DNA from: Eonycteris spelaea
Taxonomy: Eukaryota; Chordata; Mammalia; Chiroptera; Pteropodidae
Length of the DNA stretch: 64,000 nt
Direction: 5' to 3'
Assembly (NCBI GenBank): GCA_003508835.1
Contig: PUFA01000082.1
Coordinates: forward strand, 992,001-1,056,000
Made by a program: the position numbers and the translations under genes. Numbering within the stretch: position 1 is the first letter of the stretch; every line of letters starts with the position of its first letter. The notes below the pieces were generated by a model. It saw only the letters and a list, made by a program, of their open reading frames with translations, made no database searches and had not been told where the DNA came from. Positions 20,401-33,535 of the stretch are shown here, in pieces.

Positions 20401-20924
20401 TATTTGGGATAATTACAGAGTGAAACTTTGTCCCACCATGAAGCTTATCCCTTTACTTCATGAATAATTTTCCTGTCTAGAGTAGTGCGTGTGCTGGGGG
20501 ATAAAAGGCAATCTGTCTATTAAGTAAATTGAGTACAGCACCCACAAAATAACCATAAAAATGTTCTTGCTCAACATTGAGTTCATTTCCGCACGTGCTG
20601 TATTTTTTCAGTTTATACTGCGTTTGCCTCTACCTGTGTGTATCGAGCTACCCTTTTCCCCTCTTGTTATCACCTTCTATTGCCGATGACCCTGACGTGG
20701 CCATCGAGTGTGCCGAGCGTGTGACTGAGCGCAGTGAACAAAACAGGAGGTCAGATTTCAGCTGTGTGCTTGGAGCAACGAGAGGACAAATAAGAAATTT
20801 AATAAAACTTGAGAATGTATGGCTTCGACCGCAGGTGCTAGACTAGGATAGACTCTCAATATCTTGAAGAGACTGGTTTTCTCTTTTTTTAAAGGGGCAC
20901 CTTTGTCACCTTACTAAAAATGAA
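17401..20924. other. Long single-copy stretch, few recognisable repeats
   Basis: Over 3.5 kb no confident transposon and no gene were found. Homopolymers lie near 17938-17958 (T-rich) and 18980-18994 (A15). An AT-rich tract with TATA/TGCA alternation lies at 19675-19735. The part 19440-19640 is pyrimidine-rich and may be very old L2. The part 20310-20600 is AT-rich and complex. Confidence 0.35.
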
Positions 20925-21075
20925 AGCGCTTTCATTTATGGTTAGCTGATTTCGTCCTCATCAACCCGTACAGAGAGACACTATTGTCCCCATTTTATCG
21001 AAGAGGAAATTTAGGCTCAGAGAAGTTTTGTGACTTGCCCAAGGTCACACAGCTTGAGGCCAAGGGGCCACACCA
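20925..21075 (-). mobile_element. MIR SINE, antisense
   Basis: Excellent block order: ctattgtccccattttatcg, aagaggaaatttaggctcag, agaagttttgtgacttgccc, aaggtcacacagcttgaggc. Confidence 0.85.
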
Positions 21076-21364
21076 AGAGTGACAATCAAGTGCAGGTCTC
21101 TTTGCCCCCCCCCACCTTGCCCCCCTCCCACCCCAAGAACCTGATCTTATAAACAACCACACACGTTTGCCATTCAGAGAAGGGAAATGTCCTGTGAGGT
21201 GAGATGAGGTCGATGAAGAAATAGGAAACTTCAGCCACGGTTCTTCAAACACATTCACGGGTTTCCCACCGAACATCGGTTTACCTGAAATGTAGATTTT
21301 AAAAAGACTATAAAGACTATACCTTGCAATTTCCATGAATATAATTCAATTTCCTTTTATGTCC

Positions 21365-21640
21365 GCTTTAAAAATCAGATTCATCGAGGTATAGTTTACA
21401 TAAAATCCAACCCATTTCACATGAACAGTTAGATGAGTCCGACAAATCTATCCAGTCAGGCAGACATCTTGACGGCTATAATCAAGACCTTCTCTATCCT
21501 TTGTGCCCCTTTAAAGTCAGTCCGTACCCCCATCTCCTGGCAGCCACAGATCTGCTGTCATAGGTTCATGTCAGTGGAATCATACCGCATGTCTTTTGTG
21601 TCTGACTTCTTTCATGGAACTTTAAGCCCACTTTTCGTTG
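21365..21640 (-). mobile_element. L1 3'-UTR fragment, antisense
   Basis: attcatcgaggtatagttta, cataaaatccaacccatttc, cccatctcctggcagccaca and gtcttttgtgtctgacttct reproduce the antisense L1M-type 3' UTR in order. Confidence 0.7.
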
Positions 21641-21799
21641 TTTTCCCTTGGACTGTCAGTCCTGGGGCACTGTATTCCTCTCCAAGTGGAATCAGGTGAC
21701 GCCGTAATTCCTTTCAACATTTCGTTGATGGGCAGATTCACCCAGAGAGCAGGGCCCTCATGCCAACCACCACCTGGAGGTTTCCTCCATACATAGTTG

Positions 21800-22020
21800 G
21801 GCTGTGACGTCAGACAGATCTATGGTTTGCATCTCAGCCTTTCCACTTGCTAACCTCGTGCTCTCGAGCAGGTTTTAACTTCTTGGGGCCCCGGTGTTCG
21901 GACCTCAGAAGTGGGGATGATACTTGTGTAAACCTCACAGGACTGTTTTGAGGACTAAATGAGATTTTACATGTAAAGGACTTAGCAGTATCTGGCGTAT
22001 CATAAGAATTGATAAGCATG
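21800..22020 (+). mobile_element. MIR SINE
   Basis: Blocks in order: ggctgtgacgtcagacagat, tttgcatctcagcctttcca, cttgctaacctcgtgctctc, agtggggatgatacttgtgt, gaggactaaatgagatttta and catgtaaaggacttagcagt. Confidence 0.85.
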
Positions 22021-23164
22021 AGGATTATGGAGGCTCAGCCATTGCATCTGCTTTCTGTCTAATCAGAGGCCTGTGCTGGGGGCCGACTAGGTGAGCTTAA
22101 GGAACTTACCCGTTTCTGCTATTTGTCAAGCCAGACTAATCTGCAGATTTTTCCATAGCAGATCATGAGCCCTGTCTGTTGAGGCATTTAAGAGACATGA
22201 TAACAACGTCAGGAAATATTGATAAATGTTAGCAAATAAACGTATTTGAACAGGAATAGTTTGTGAGTCCATGAAATCCACGAAGAACTGCAGAAGGAAG
22301 TACGTCCCCAGTTTGCTTCATGAACTTCAGGATCACTCACTGTTCTCCTTTCACTTTAGCGTGGGATGTTTCTTCACAAACTGAAGGTTCTGGAACTCTC
22401 CAGCCCTTGCATAGATCAACCTTATTATTTCCAGAGATTTAAAAAAAAAAAAACCCAGTTTCTAAAAACGTTGTATATTTACTGCAAGGCTATTTACGTC
22501 TCTTGACAATTGCGTTTCAACATCCCCCTTCGCATCTGTAGGCTAGACTCAGGTCGGCTGCTTCAGGTGTGCGAATGGCGGTGAAGGAGAAGGCAGCTTG
22601 TGCGTCCCGTAAATATTACCCAGCCGAGGAGAGTCTCAGCTTAGATTTCCTGAAGGCACAAGCCCATAATCAGCATTTTATTTTACTCGGATTTTAACTG
22701 CTTACCTATATTATGGATCAAACAAAAGTTTGTTAGTGTTTTTATTTCATCATTACTGTCGCCCGGAGGAGAGATTTTGGTGTCAGAAATCCGGCCTTGT
22801 GTTTGCGTGTGCCTGTAGAGCTTGATCGTGCCCTTTCCGAGCGGGATCTGACCTCCCGTCAGGGTGGAATGCTGAGATGAATGCACTGGAGGGCCTACGC
22901 CATGCTTATGACTTCCAAAGAAACCCATCGACCTTTGCTGTGATCTTGACCTTCATCAGAGCTTACAAATGCTAATCCTTGGTGCATCTTCTTTTGATAA
23001 ATTTAGCCAGATCAATGTCGGAAATAATAACAATTTTTGAGGTATTTGGAGAAGTGGCAAATGGAAGAATAATGACCCTGTCCATTTTCCCTGTCATGTG
23101 TTGCCATCTGGGACAGAGAAAGGTAAAATCTATGCCTGCTCCTTAACAGTAAAAGCAGAGTCAT
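22021..23164. other. AT-rich single-copy block, possible conserved noncoding DNA
   Basis: More than 1 kb without recognisable repeats, with many homeodomain-type cores (taatctgcagattttt near 22137, taatcagcattttatt near 22667). An A13 tract lies at 22441-22453. No coding frame of note. Confidence 0.35.
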
Positions 23165-23270
23165 CCTGTGAGTTGGACTATAGCTCCAAAAGGGCAGTGT
23201 ATCCCAGTTCCTGAGACAGTGCTGCCACATAGGAGGCCCTCTATTCAGTCAACATTGGTTTAATATCTAT
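23165..23270 (+). mobile_element. L2 LINE 3' end
   Basis: ctccaaaagggcagtgtatc, cagttcctgagacagtgctg, then ataggaggccctctattcag and a drifted tail match the L2 3' blocks. Confidence 0.6.
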
Positions 23271-24555
23271 TTATCCAATAAGCATTTACTAATAAATCAA
23301 TACATGGAATGATGAAATAATAGTACTTTACTGCTAGACTACAGTAAAAAAGAATTGTTTAAGAGAGCACTTGGTTCTGATAAACCACACTCAATTCTTT
23401 AGAGCGGAAGCATTTCACAGAAACTGAAAAACAAAAAGCCCCAGACTCAGGTTATGTTCTGGAAGCCTTATTTCTTGAATATCAATGATTGAAGATGGCA
23501 GATACTTCTGAGAGGAAGCAAGAAAGCAGGGTAAGGGAAAGAAAGTGCCTGCCGAGGCCCCGAGGGATGCGCGGGGTCCCCGGGGCTGTGGGGGCCAGTG
23601 CAGAGGGCTGCTGGTCTTGTCCTGTCAGCTCCGAGAGTGGTCCAGAAAGTCGAGATGACTCTGGTGGTGCTGGCCCGACTTCGCACGCTACCGATACCAC
23701 GTCAGCAAGTTCTGAGGCCGAGGTCACAGTGCCCGGCCAGCCCCTCCCTCCACCCGAACCGAACCTTGGCCCAGACAGACTTCCAGTTTCTGATGGGTGT
23801 TTTGTCAGTACTTGCAAGTTGCCCACCACCTGTCCTACCAATTTCCGAATGCACTTAGGATTTTTCTACAAATGGACTCACTTGAAAGCCTGCAGTTTGT
23901 CCGTGAACCACTTCAACCATCGGCTTTGCGTGTCAGTCTTGAAGAAACTGGCTTAGCCACCTGCAACCTGAAACATACCACCTTTGCTTAAACTCCTCGC
24001 TCTCCAAGCAATAACATCTCTGAGGTGGGATTTTTTTTCTTGGAAGTGTGTCTGTGTGTGCAGGTAGTGTGTGTTCCAGGATTGAAATTGCCTAACCCAA
24101 TTATGAGGATTTAAAAGTAGATGCAGCGCCTTATGCTAATTTTAAAATACAGTAGCCCCGTGTTCAGCCCAACCTTTGCTTTGGGTAGAGCTTATGATAT
24201 CTTAATTTTCTGTACTGTCAAGGAAATTTTGGGCTTCGGTTTTATAAAGTAAATTGAAAAGAAAGATGTTTGACAAGTTTTCATAAAGATCACTAAAACA
24301 TGGAAATGTTCTTTTTAAATAAATTGCAGTAGATTCTCTAGTGGAGGGTAATAAACAAAATATTCTTTTGCCCACCTCCCCCCGCTGCCTTCATGTTTAG
24401 TTTTTTCTGTAATGAAGTCTCCTGTCCTACGAAGCTTCTGTTTATGAGGTGGATTTATTGAATAGCAGTCAATTCTACTGTCGCTTGTACATCCAGGTTC
24501 TTAGGGCTTTTGTAGGATTTGGGGTGGCCGTCCGCAGGTCCACAGGCCCCTTTTT
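23271..24555. other. Single-copy sequence, nothing identified
   Basis: Frames of up to 155 codons around 23489-23956 show no known domain. TG-rich text occurs at 24047-24075. The stretch 24100-24350 is AT-rich. Confidence 0.35.
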
Positions 24556-24680
24556 GTTGTTAGCTGTAGCTGGCTTTCATTCCTGAGATTACCTCATAGT
24601 CCAAGGTGGCTGCTCCAGCTCCAGCCATCGCCACCACCAGAGTCAAGGGACAAGAAAAGAAGTCAAAAGATACCGCCTGC
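24556..24680 (-). mobile_element. Possible LTR or other interspersed scrap
   Basis: The phrase agtccaaggtggctgctcca followed by gctccagccatcgccaccac has the style of the mid part of antisense MaLR LTRs. The match is short, so the class is uncertain. Confidence 0.3.
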
Positions 24681-25220
24681 CGCTTTTAAGCATTGTCTGA
24701 TTTCCCTGCCGTGAGCTCAGTCTTTGCTCCTTGCGAACGTACTTTTCCTCTGATATCAGAGTAATTTTCTGTCATCTCTAAATGCTTTATGGTAACAGGT
24801 TCATGCTCTTTAATTCTGAAAGATCCTGGCTGCGAAACGTGTTTATCCATAAAATAAAGAAGAAAAACGCAACATAATATCACAATTTAAAAATGCTTCT
24901 AATGTGTCTTTAAACATGAACAACATTAAAAGCAAACAGATAAGTGCTCCATTTTTTTCATCCAACACATTTCAAGTCTGAAAATTTTTGACAAAGTTTT
25001 CTCCACGTTAACGAAGGATTATTTGCCGGCGCCCTGCAGGCCATCCTGGTATTTTCTTTCCTTAGCACTCTATTGATGCTGACGTCCTGCTTAACTGCTC
25101 TCTAAGCCACAGTCTAAGCACAGTATTGATTTCGGTCGGGACCGAAAGCATCCTTTTGTTAGTGCCTTCGACAGCCCTGGAACAGGCCGTGGGCTACTTC
25201 GGCTGAAAACAGGCCTGTTG
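24681..25220. other. AT-rich single-copy block
   Basis: Complex AT-rich DNA without recognised repeats. It is a candidate for comparison across mammals. Confidence 0.3.
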
Positions 25221-25620
25221 AGGTGTCGCATCATTGAAACAATCTCATTTATCGCTAATGGGAGAGCTATGCCCCTGCCGTTGCTCCAGCCGCGTGTCCC
25301 GGGAGGTGCGGCCAGGCCACCTGGAGAGCAGCAAAAAGCGTTCGGAAGCGAACCCAGCACCCTGCCATTGTCTTCTGAAGTCCTCGAGGCATTTCCCACT
25401 CGCATTGGCAGGATTCTGGGGACCGCAGGGTTTCCGACGCCACCCGGTGCGGACAGCCTCGTCTGCCTGGAATGACTGTCAACGTGGGCCGCAGAGGTGC
25501 TCCCGGATGCTCAGTCACCGTGTCGTAGGGCAGAAGATTCAGAAACCCAAAAGGACAAGGCGAGGAGGAAAGCAGTTGGGCCTCGAAGAGTCACATCGCA
25601 TGGAGGATCCGTCCTGAGTC
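25221..25620. promoter_or_regulatory. CpG-dense cluster, moderate
   Basis: About 26 CpGs between 25261 and 25620 by hand count, an observed/expected of roughly 0.85. It is weaker than the islands at 961 and 44760. Frames on both strands here are open for 80-127 codons, as CpG-rich DNA often allows, with no recognisable domain. Confidence 0.35.
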
Positions 25621-27970
25621 GAGGTCCCTTCCCATCGCCACCTTCACCCCTTCCCTCTGAATGAAGCAGGTAAAGCACACATGAAATCCCCATTAGGTTT
25701 TGGGGAGAGTGGTTTTCTCAGGGATTTTTCTGAAGTCTGGAGGCCCTGAGGATGCTGGGCTTCTCGTTCGTTTGTGTTTTGTTTTCTGGCTTCTAGAGGC
25801 GCAGTGAGGTTGGGAAGTCTTGCTGTGATGGTGGGCGGGGTGGGGGACTCCCAGCTTCTGACTCTTTTACGCAGGCCTCATGCCGTGCAGGGGCTGGCCC
25901 CGTTTTCTTCAGGCGGAGCAGAGAATGTAACCTTTCTCACAGCCAGCTGGGGACACGAGCTGCTCTTGTTAGAGAGACAGTGACGGTGGGACCCAGCCTC
26001 TCCCCTCAGATAGAGCCGTCAATTTAGACGGGGAGTCAGAGAAACACGGTGGCCCATTGTGTGTCTGGGCAGTGCACTCCCAGGCACTGATCTCAGTGTC
26101 AAATGACATTCTTTGGTAGCTGCCACGTACCAGTCCACACCCCTAAATCGGACTCGGGGAGGAGAGAAGAGAATTGACTGGAGGCATCAGAGAGAAAGAA
26201 CAGAAGAAAGGTGGCGGGGGGCGGGGGGCTTTTGCTTTTGTGGCGGTGGCTCGGTGTCATGATTGTTCACTGATGTTTGCAGATGATATTCGCTGTTGGG
26301 AAAACACATCCTCTTCTGCCCTCGGAGGGGCCTGCTGCTGGAGCCGCTTTTCCTGATTTCTGCTTCCCGGGGAAGCTGCCGCCGCCCGGCTCCTGGCATG
26401 GGATTCTGAACGGAGCTGAGCAAAGGCATTTCCCGCCGCGTGTCTGTCCCATTAGCCTTTCGAGTTTGTAATCACTCTTCGGGGCCCAAAAAGACTCTCT
26501 TGATGCTTTTCAGTTGATTTGCTGTAACGCAGGTGCCAATTTGGCATTGTGTGTGGTCCGGGCGGCTCTCTCCTTGCTCATTTTGCAGCTGGGTGGTGGC
26601 AGGTGAGGATCAAGGCCTGGCAGAGTTCACAGTGGGCGAGGCTGTTCCCAGCGCTGTGGACGCTTGGTTTGTGCCAAGTGGGAAGGAAGGCAGCGCCCCG
26701 GTGCGGCACCCAGAGCTGTGAGGGGCATGCCATGACGTCATTTATTGGACAGCACTTTAAAAACTCTCCAGAAAAAAAGGCCAGCGTTGCCGTCTCTCCC
26801 TTGGCGATTTATACTTCTTCAGAGTGCAGGGTGGGTAAAAAGAGATCAACTGTCCCATGCCAGCCTACTCTTTTAATCACTTTTTTTTGTTTTTACCTTT
26901 GGAAATTTGCCGAGAAGGGAGGAGGTTCAAGAAGGATTTTGCTACCGTTCAGAGAGTTCGTTTAACTATTTCGTTTCTGTCCGCCTCTGTTTTAAGTTGC
27001 CGTGAGGTAGCATCACGATTGGTGATTCCGTTCCTTATCCACGCTGGTAAAAAAACCTGAGTCGACAGCCACACATCGTGAGAGCCCCAGGTTGGGACCC
27101 CAGATCGGGCCACAGGGACTTCACTGGCTTGGCCACAGCACAGACACCTGGAGTGCAGAGCCACTCCTGGGGCTCGGGGGCAGGAATGGAGTTGGTGCCA
27201 TAAAATCTGTTTTGTGAGTTGGGTTGGTCAAGGTCATCTGGGGATGAGATTTTCTGTAACCAGAATGTGAACCTGACAGTTTGCGCTAAGAATTCTGGAG
27301 AAGTATCCGGCAACGTTTTAAAATGGACGAAAGAGCCTGCAGAGTCTCTCCCTTTTGGCCTTTGTCAGCGAGTAAGAATACACGGAAATCAAGTAAAGAT
27401 TGCACAATATTCCCTGGAATCCGTAGCAGTCATTTCCATGCTCCCTCCCTGCTTTTTTTCATAAACTCAAAAGTGTCGACATGTGATTTTTCTGTTGGCT
27501 GCTAGTAGATGAGATTCATGTCGAAAATCATGCCTAGAAGTGAGGTGCCCTTGGCACAGGGCCCGCTTCGGGGGCTGACAGGTGGCTTCCGCACAGAGTC
27601 TGCATTGCCGGTTGTTCAGAGGAGTCTCATCCAGCAGCCGCTGCCCGGCCCCTCCTGCTCCCTCCTAGCCAAATGTAGCATCGAGGGAGGGTCCCCCAGA
27701 AAGGAGCCTGACCTCCAGGGCGGCTTGTCTGTGTCCTGGTGACAGCGAAGAGCAAATGTGAACAGATTAAAACAACACCAAGAAACCAGCTCCTAAAACC
27801 CTGAGGAGCACATCTGCCCCCACCGGCTCCACGGGAAAGGTGGGTGAGCAGCCGGTGTCTGGCGCCCACCCTCCCACCCCATGTACTTGGGGATGTTTCT
27901 CCTCGTACCATCAGTATGTGTGAGAATCCGGGTACTGGCATTTATTTCTGTGTAAGCCGAGAGGAGGGTG
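25621..27970. other. Single-copy sequence, nothing identified
   Basis: No repeat or exon recognised. GC-richer around 26180-26460, with a short GGC/GGGG tract at 26210-26232. Confidence 0.35.
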
Positions 27971-28006
27971 TTTTTTGTTGTTGTTGTTGTTTTTTTTTTT
28001 TTTTTT
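27971..28006. repeat. (TTG)n plus T tract
   Basis: Short TTG repeat running into T16-18. Unstable low-complexity sequence. Confidence 0.85.
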
Positions 28007-29136
28007 GTGGGGGGCTGGAGGGAGGGAGGGTTATTCAGGGTAATTTTCTATGATCGCTAACAAGTCTTTTTTTTTTTCCTCTTTGTAGTTCCCATGGTGA
28101 TTTTTTCCCTCCCCCGTTCGGTGTGGCATTGATGTTGTGGGTTTTAATTAGACTCTAATCATCCCCAGGAGTAGCGTCCTTAGCACCTTCCTTTATTTGA
28201 TGTGTGTTGATGGGTTGATCACCAGAAAAGGGTAGGAAAATCTTTTCCGTCGACATCGCTTACGTGGAACAGGAACGTAAGGGTGTCACGAGAGGAAACA
28301 CTTAAATTAATAATAAATGATTTTGCTTCTTTTCTCCCTCTCTCTTAAAAATGTCAATCCGAAATTCCTTTGGGATTACCTGGCACAATTCTGGTTTTCG
28401 GAATTCACAGAGGTTTCTGGCCTGGGGGCCTGAGCCTGGGGGATCACTGCAAGGGACACGAAATAGTACACGTTACGTATATGTGTGTGTAACTGCATGT
28501 TTTTCGAGCGCGTATAGGTTCCGTGTGACCAGTTACGCAAATTCAACTAAAATCCTTACCGAATTCGTGATAGTCTTCTCTAATTACCTATTTTCTTAAT
28601 AATCAAAAGATGTAAAATAATTTTTTAACATTAAAAAATATTTTCTGTCCTTGAGATGGGTAGGAACCTGCTATTCTGAACTCTGTGTCAGAGAAGTATT
28701 GATCCATATGTCAACTTAGAGAGTCCTAGGTCAAAGGTGTTTCTCCAAAGGTGTCTATGGAAGAGTTTTCTAGAAAACAAATTCTTGACATTTATGAAAT
28801 GTTGAAAGTGTGCGTCACAGCGCCTACTGTTTCTGAATGGCAGCCTTCCAAATTCTTGTCTCATGGTGGCACCAGGCCTCATAAGCGGAATAAGTTTGTC
28901 TCTCCTTGGCTTCTCTCCGCATCCCCTTCCCTGCCATCCTTTAAGATTTTTCCACGCGTTAGGAGGGAGACGAATTCCTTGTTTCTGTGGTGGTGACTGG
29001 AAGTTTGGAAGCTTTGCTGGGGGGGTGGGCAACGTGAGTTACAGAAGAAGGAGACACCTTCCATTGTGTGCCAGTGAAGCTTGACCAAGGTTGTCCAGGC
29101 GTTGCTCACCAGTGAACACTGCCCGTCAACTGCTAT
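28007..29136. other. AT-rich single-copy block
   Basis: No repeat recognised. 28130-28620 has complex AT-rich text without decay into known families. Confidence 0.3.
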
Positions 29137-29200
29137 GGGCAGGGCTGGGGTTTGCGGGGGCGGGGGTGGGGGCTGCGGCTGGGAGCAGGGGCATCGGGGG
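29137..29200 (+). other. G-quadruplex-prone stretch
   Basis: At least six runs of three to five G (gggg, ggggg, ggggg, ggggg, ggg, gggg, ggggg) are separated by 1-7 bases, which fits the usual G4 folding pattern on the plus strand. Confidence 0.6.
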
Positions 29201-31077
29201 AGAGCCTCAGGATTGGAATCTGCAGAATGGCGGAAGCCTGGAGAACCTGGGGCGGGGGGAGGTGGCCTGTGCATCCCTAAGTGAGGTGAGGGGGACAGTC
29301 AATGCGCAAGGCCTGCGCTTCCGTCCTCCGAATCGACCCGTCAGCATGGAACTGTGACGCTTTTAAAAAGACACCTTCCCGTTTCCACTTCTGCAGAGAT
29401 CACTGTTGATACCCCCATAGCGATTTTTGAATTCCCACGACCAGGCGTTTTGAAGAAGCTTATTGCTTGAGGACTTAAAAAATAAAGCCACTGAGTCGGA
29501 GAGGGATCATCTCGGTGGCGTTGCATCTAGGTCCTCACCCCGTGTAGGAGTCCTTCCATCGAAAAGCGTCGTAGAGGTCTGGGCCATGTATGCTTGTCAT
29601 CAGAAGTTCCAGTCCTTACTTGCACACTTGACTTACACGGAGGCAGAAAAGAACATGACTCACACTGGGCCTGTGCATAGACAGGATCCATTTGCTTCGT
29701 TAGAAAAAAATGAGTGAGGCAGGGTTTCCAGGGGGAGTGGCTCGAGACTTGCCACGCGCCCTCTCACCTCCGCTGGTCAGCTGTGCCTCCTCTGTGAGCC
29801 GGGGCTGGTAACCACAGGAGGCAGGCAGATTGTTCCTGGACCTATTTTTTCCTGTTTGGACAATGAGTAAGATGCGCATGTGCTTAAGAAGGCTCCTTTT
29901 CCTGCCTGCGAGCCACAGCGATGGACTTAGCAAGAAGCGCAGTCAGGGCTGGTTAAAATTAAAACGCACATGTCGTTTGTAGTGGAGACGCTGATGTCAT
30001 TTCTGTGTCCTTCTGTTTTTGGAATTTGGAACCACACACACATTCCAGGGGTCCTGGGAAGTTCCCAGGTGGCCTCTGCCATGAGCACCATCTCACTGAA
30101 TCAGATTAAACTGTGGCAGGGGTTTTAGGCATCTAACCTTGAATGGTACCGGGGGGTGAGGGGCCTGTCTGTATGGGGGAGGGTGCCTTTGAACAGCAGT
30201 CGACTTGTGGGCACAGTCTCTGTGCTTCTACGAATACGTTTGATGTGGATTCTTCTTCCTCCTTGCTGAATAATGATGGATACTAAAAGTAGCTTTAAGA
30301 GAGACATCAGGATACAGCTGTAGCAAGACATAGGAATCAGGCAGATGGCTGTGTGTTTTGGAACTTTGCTTTCCTGAACTCATTGGATATGCGTGTACCA
30401 GCCCAAGCCCCATTGCTCATGTCATTCCCAGGGGCAAAGGCATTCAGATCGGTAAAAAGCACACTCTCTCGTCATACTTCATACTTATCTCTCTGTTAAC
30501 AGCTATATTTTGCATTAGGATCTTTAAGTTAGGAGCCCCCGCCTTTACCCTTACAGACGCATTCTCCTTCTGCATTTGAAGTAAAAATATGAGGGCACCT
30601 GTCATCTTGGGGACTGTGCGTACCGATGGAGGTGCTTGTCCTGGCCTGAGGGCAGGGAGGTGCTGGGCACAGCCGGACACTTCCTTGCTGCGAAAGAAGG
30701 GCGAAGACAGAAGAACAGAGAGGGGGACAGTGCTGGGGGGTGAGCGGTGTGTGGCCAGCCACCTAGTGACACCCCCTTCCACCCTAAAGGGGACATCAGG
30801 AAGTACCTCCCCAGCCAGCCTCTGCGTACACAGCCAGGGCTTCCAGAGTTAGCAGTTTATATAACCCGTAGGGGCGCCCAGCCCCTGCCGGAGGCACAGT
30901 GCTTCTGGATTTTGGGTCCTCACACATGAAGAGACTGAAACTGCTTTATAGGATACTGTTCAAGTTTCAGAAAAAAATTTAAAGCCCTGTTGGGTGGGAG
31001 CCTGGCCTGGCCTGTGCCATGGCTCCGGGGAGCCCCTGTGGGCATGCATCGGACCACCTCATTTCCTTGAGATGACC
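29201..31077. other. Single-copy sequence, nothing identified
   Basis: No repeat or exon recognised. 30340-30560 is complex and AT-richer. Confidence 0.35.
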
Positions 31078-31570
31078 CCCACGTTCATCATGGCACTGCT
31101 TCTAACAGCCAAGGAATGGAAACCACCTCAACGTCCATCGATGGATGACCGAATTTAAAACCTGTGGTATGTGCATACAGGGGAATATTATTCAGCCTTG
31201 CAAAAAAAAAAAAGAAGGAAAGCCGGCCACAGGCAACAACATTGATGAACCCGGAGGACCTTACGTGAAGTTAAATGTGCCAGACACAGAAGGGCGAATG
31301 ACAGCCCTTTGACGAGCAGTCTCAGATAGCCGAACTCATAGAAGCGGAGAGGGGAGGGTGGTGGTCCGGGCTGGGAGGAGGGGGAAGTAGGGAGTTGCCC
31401 TTCAGCGCGTGTGAAGTTTCCGTTACGCAGGGCGGTTGGTCCTGGAGCTGTGCTCTGCAGCACGGTGCCTGTCACTAGCGGTCCTGTCTTGTGCACTCAG
31501 AAATTCGGTGAGAGATGAGATCTTGTGTTGCGTTATCACCACAATTTTAAAAAGGTAGAGCCAAACTCAA
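31078..31570 (+). mobile_element. L1 LINE, end of ORF2 and 3' UTR
   Basis: ccaaggaatggaaaccacct, aacgtccatcgatggatgac, gggaatattattcagccttg, then A12 (31201-31212) and aacaacattgatgaacccgg follow the end of L1 ORF2 and the start of its 3' UTR. The body further on is diverged but keeps the purine-rich gaggggagggtggtggt block. Frames are broken. Confidence 0.8.
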
Positions 31571-33394
31571 ACAAACACACAAACAGAACAAAGAGACAAT
31601 GCACTCTAGGTCCATGACTTTAAATTTTCCCTGAGCTTGCTTAGCGTTCCTTCCCCCTCACTCTCCCATGAGGTGAGTTTCACGTTCTTCATGTTGGGTC
31701 AGCCCTTTCTCCTCTTTACCTTAAATTTACCTCCTTCCTTCCAAGTGGTCTACTTAGCTCCGTGATTTCAGAGTTGGTGGGCGTGGCCTGTTCACATATT
31801 CTCGCTTTCCTCGAGTATTTTTCAGGTGCTGTTCAGCTGTAGGTTTCTATAGCCTCTGACGTGACACGTGCAGTCGTGGTTCCTCTGAGAATTTTAACAG
31901 TGAAATTTCCTCAAAGCCCTGAGCCCGAATTATGTTCTGACTTAAGAGACAGACTTTGTTTTTCTTTCTCTTTGTTGTTGTTATGCTGTCTTCTGCCGCA
32001 TCGGGGGGTTGGGGAGGGAAGGAGCAGTGTCGTCTCTTGTTCTCAGAGTTTTTGCTGACGGGGTGCAGATTCCCAGGACTTTTTATAAACGTCTGGGTCT
32101 TTTTTGGTGAAGGAAAGAAGTTTCACATGTTTGCCGGCTTCTAAAGATCTCTTCGAGAACCTGTTGGGAGGCTTGCTTTGCTGCTGCGTGCTGTATGTCT
32201 CAGAAATGAGAACGGTGTTTATAATTTGCCTCTAGGTAGATGTCTGCCCCTTAAATCTGCTCCTGACGAACTTGGACAAGGGGATGAAGTGCCCAGTGCA
32301 AAGGGCCTGGCGGGTGTCCTTGGCCCTGCCCTCCCGTTCTTCGTGCAGACAGGTTTGAGCTGGAGCACCCACTGCGAGGTGCTGGGTGTGAGCCGTCCAC
32401 GGCAGATTAGGGGGTGCCTCTATCAGTGTTGGGCTGAGACCCTCACGCAGTTATTAAGAAGAAAATGGTCCTGTTTCATTTCTCAGGAAGTTTTCTGGAA
32501 GCCCGTAAAGACACTTGATTCTGGAGGGCGGCGTCCTTTCCAGAGGGATTCTCGTGTCGGCTGAGTTCGAGTAGGGGTGTGCAGATCGCATGGTAGAGCA
32601 CCCACCTCCCTAAAGCCGCTCCGTTGGACGTGCAGAGTTGCCCCCGAGCAGGCAGGCGGGCCGCCAGCTAGACCTGCCGTGGGCAACGCGTAGTTTGGAA
32701 AGTGGAGACCTGAGAAAAATAAGAAACATCACAGCTAGCTGTTTCTCTTGTTTCTTTGGTGTCTGGAATATGGCGTAAGTACAATATTGACTTTTGGAAA
32801 TTGTTCCTTGTGCCCACAGCCTTGCTCTTATACGTTTCTGTGTGGATAACTGTGTTTTTACCAAAACTCCTCTGTGCCTACCCCCCAAGACCTCAGCAGA
32901 AGAAATAGGTATTGATCCTAGAGAGAGAATTATCCCAAAGGAAAACAAACCAGTGGGCCCATCCAGCATTCTCACCCCAAAAGGTCCTTCCAGGTCAGAG
33001 TGACGTGTGAAGTAATTCTCAAGCCCGGCAGATGCTGTGGAGCTCTTTGTCCCATCCCCCAGCTCCTCCCACCCCAAGCTTCTATTGCTCAGATCTAAAA
33101 AAATCACATTACGGATGAAACTTAGAAAATGCTAATAAGCAACTATCTTTAAAAAATCGGTAATAGACATTCAGTTCATGCTTAAGTGTTTCACCATTTC
33201 CGCCACAAATATATGTTGACAATCCTTCATCAACCTGGAAGTTCTGAAGTTCCCAGAGGTTGGTTCGAATCTTTTCCTGCTCTTGAGAAGGCTGCAACCT
33301 GGAATGTTCAGCTTGTAATTATATTTTAATTCACTTGTGTACTTCGTTCTCAATGACGTATGCTGAATAATTCCTTCCACCTTAGAAATAACTC
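31571..33394. other. Single-copy sequence, nothing identified
   Basis: No repeat recognised. A 165-codon antisense frame (32610-33107) has no identifiable domain. Confidence 0.35.
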
Positions 33395-33535
33395 GTTTCT
33401 TTACCCTTTTCTACTCCTCTGTCTACATATAGTTCATTCAGAGCAGGAATTGTTAAATTGTTTCTTCTGATTAAATATTCTGCTTCTTAGTTTTGCACAT
33501 AGTGGTGTTCAATAAATATTATTGACTGTTTTAAT
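33395..33535 (+). mobile_element. L2 LINE 3' end
   Basis: cattcagagcaggaattgtt, ttttgcacatagtggtgttc and aataaatattattgactg match the L2 3' blocks, with an intact AATAAA-like phrase. Confidence 0.65.
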
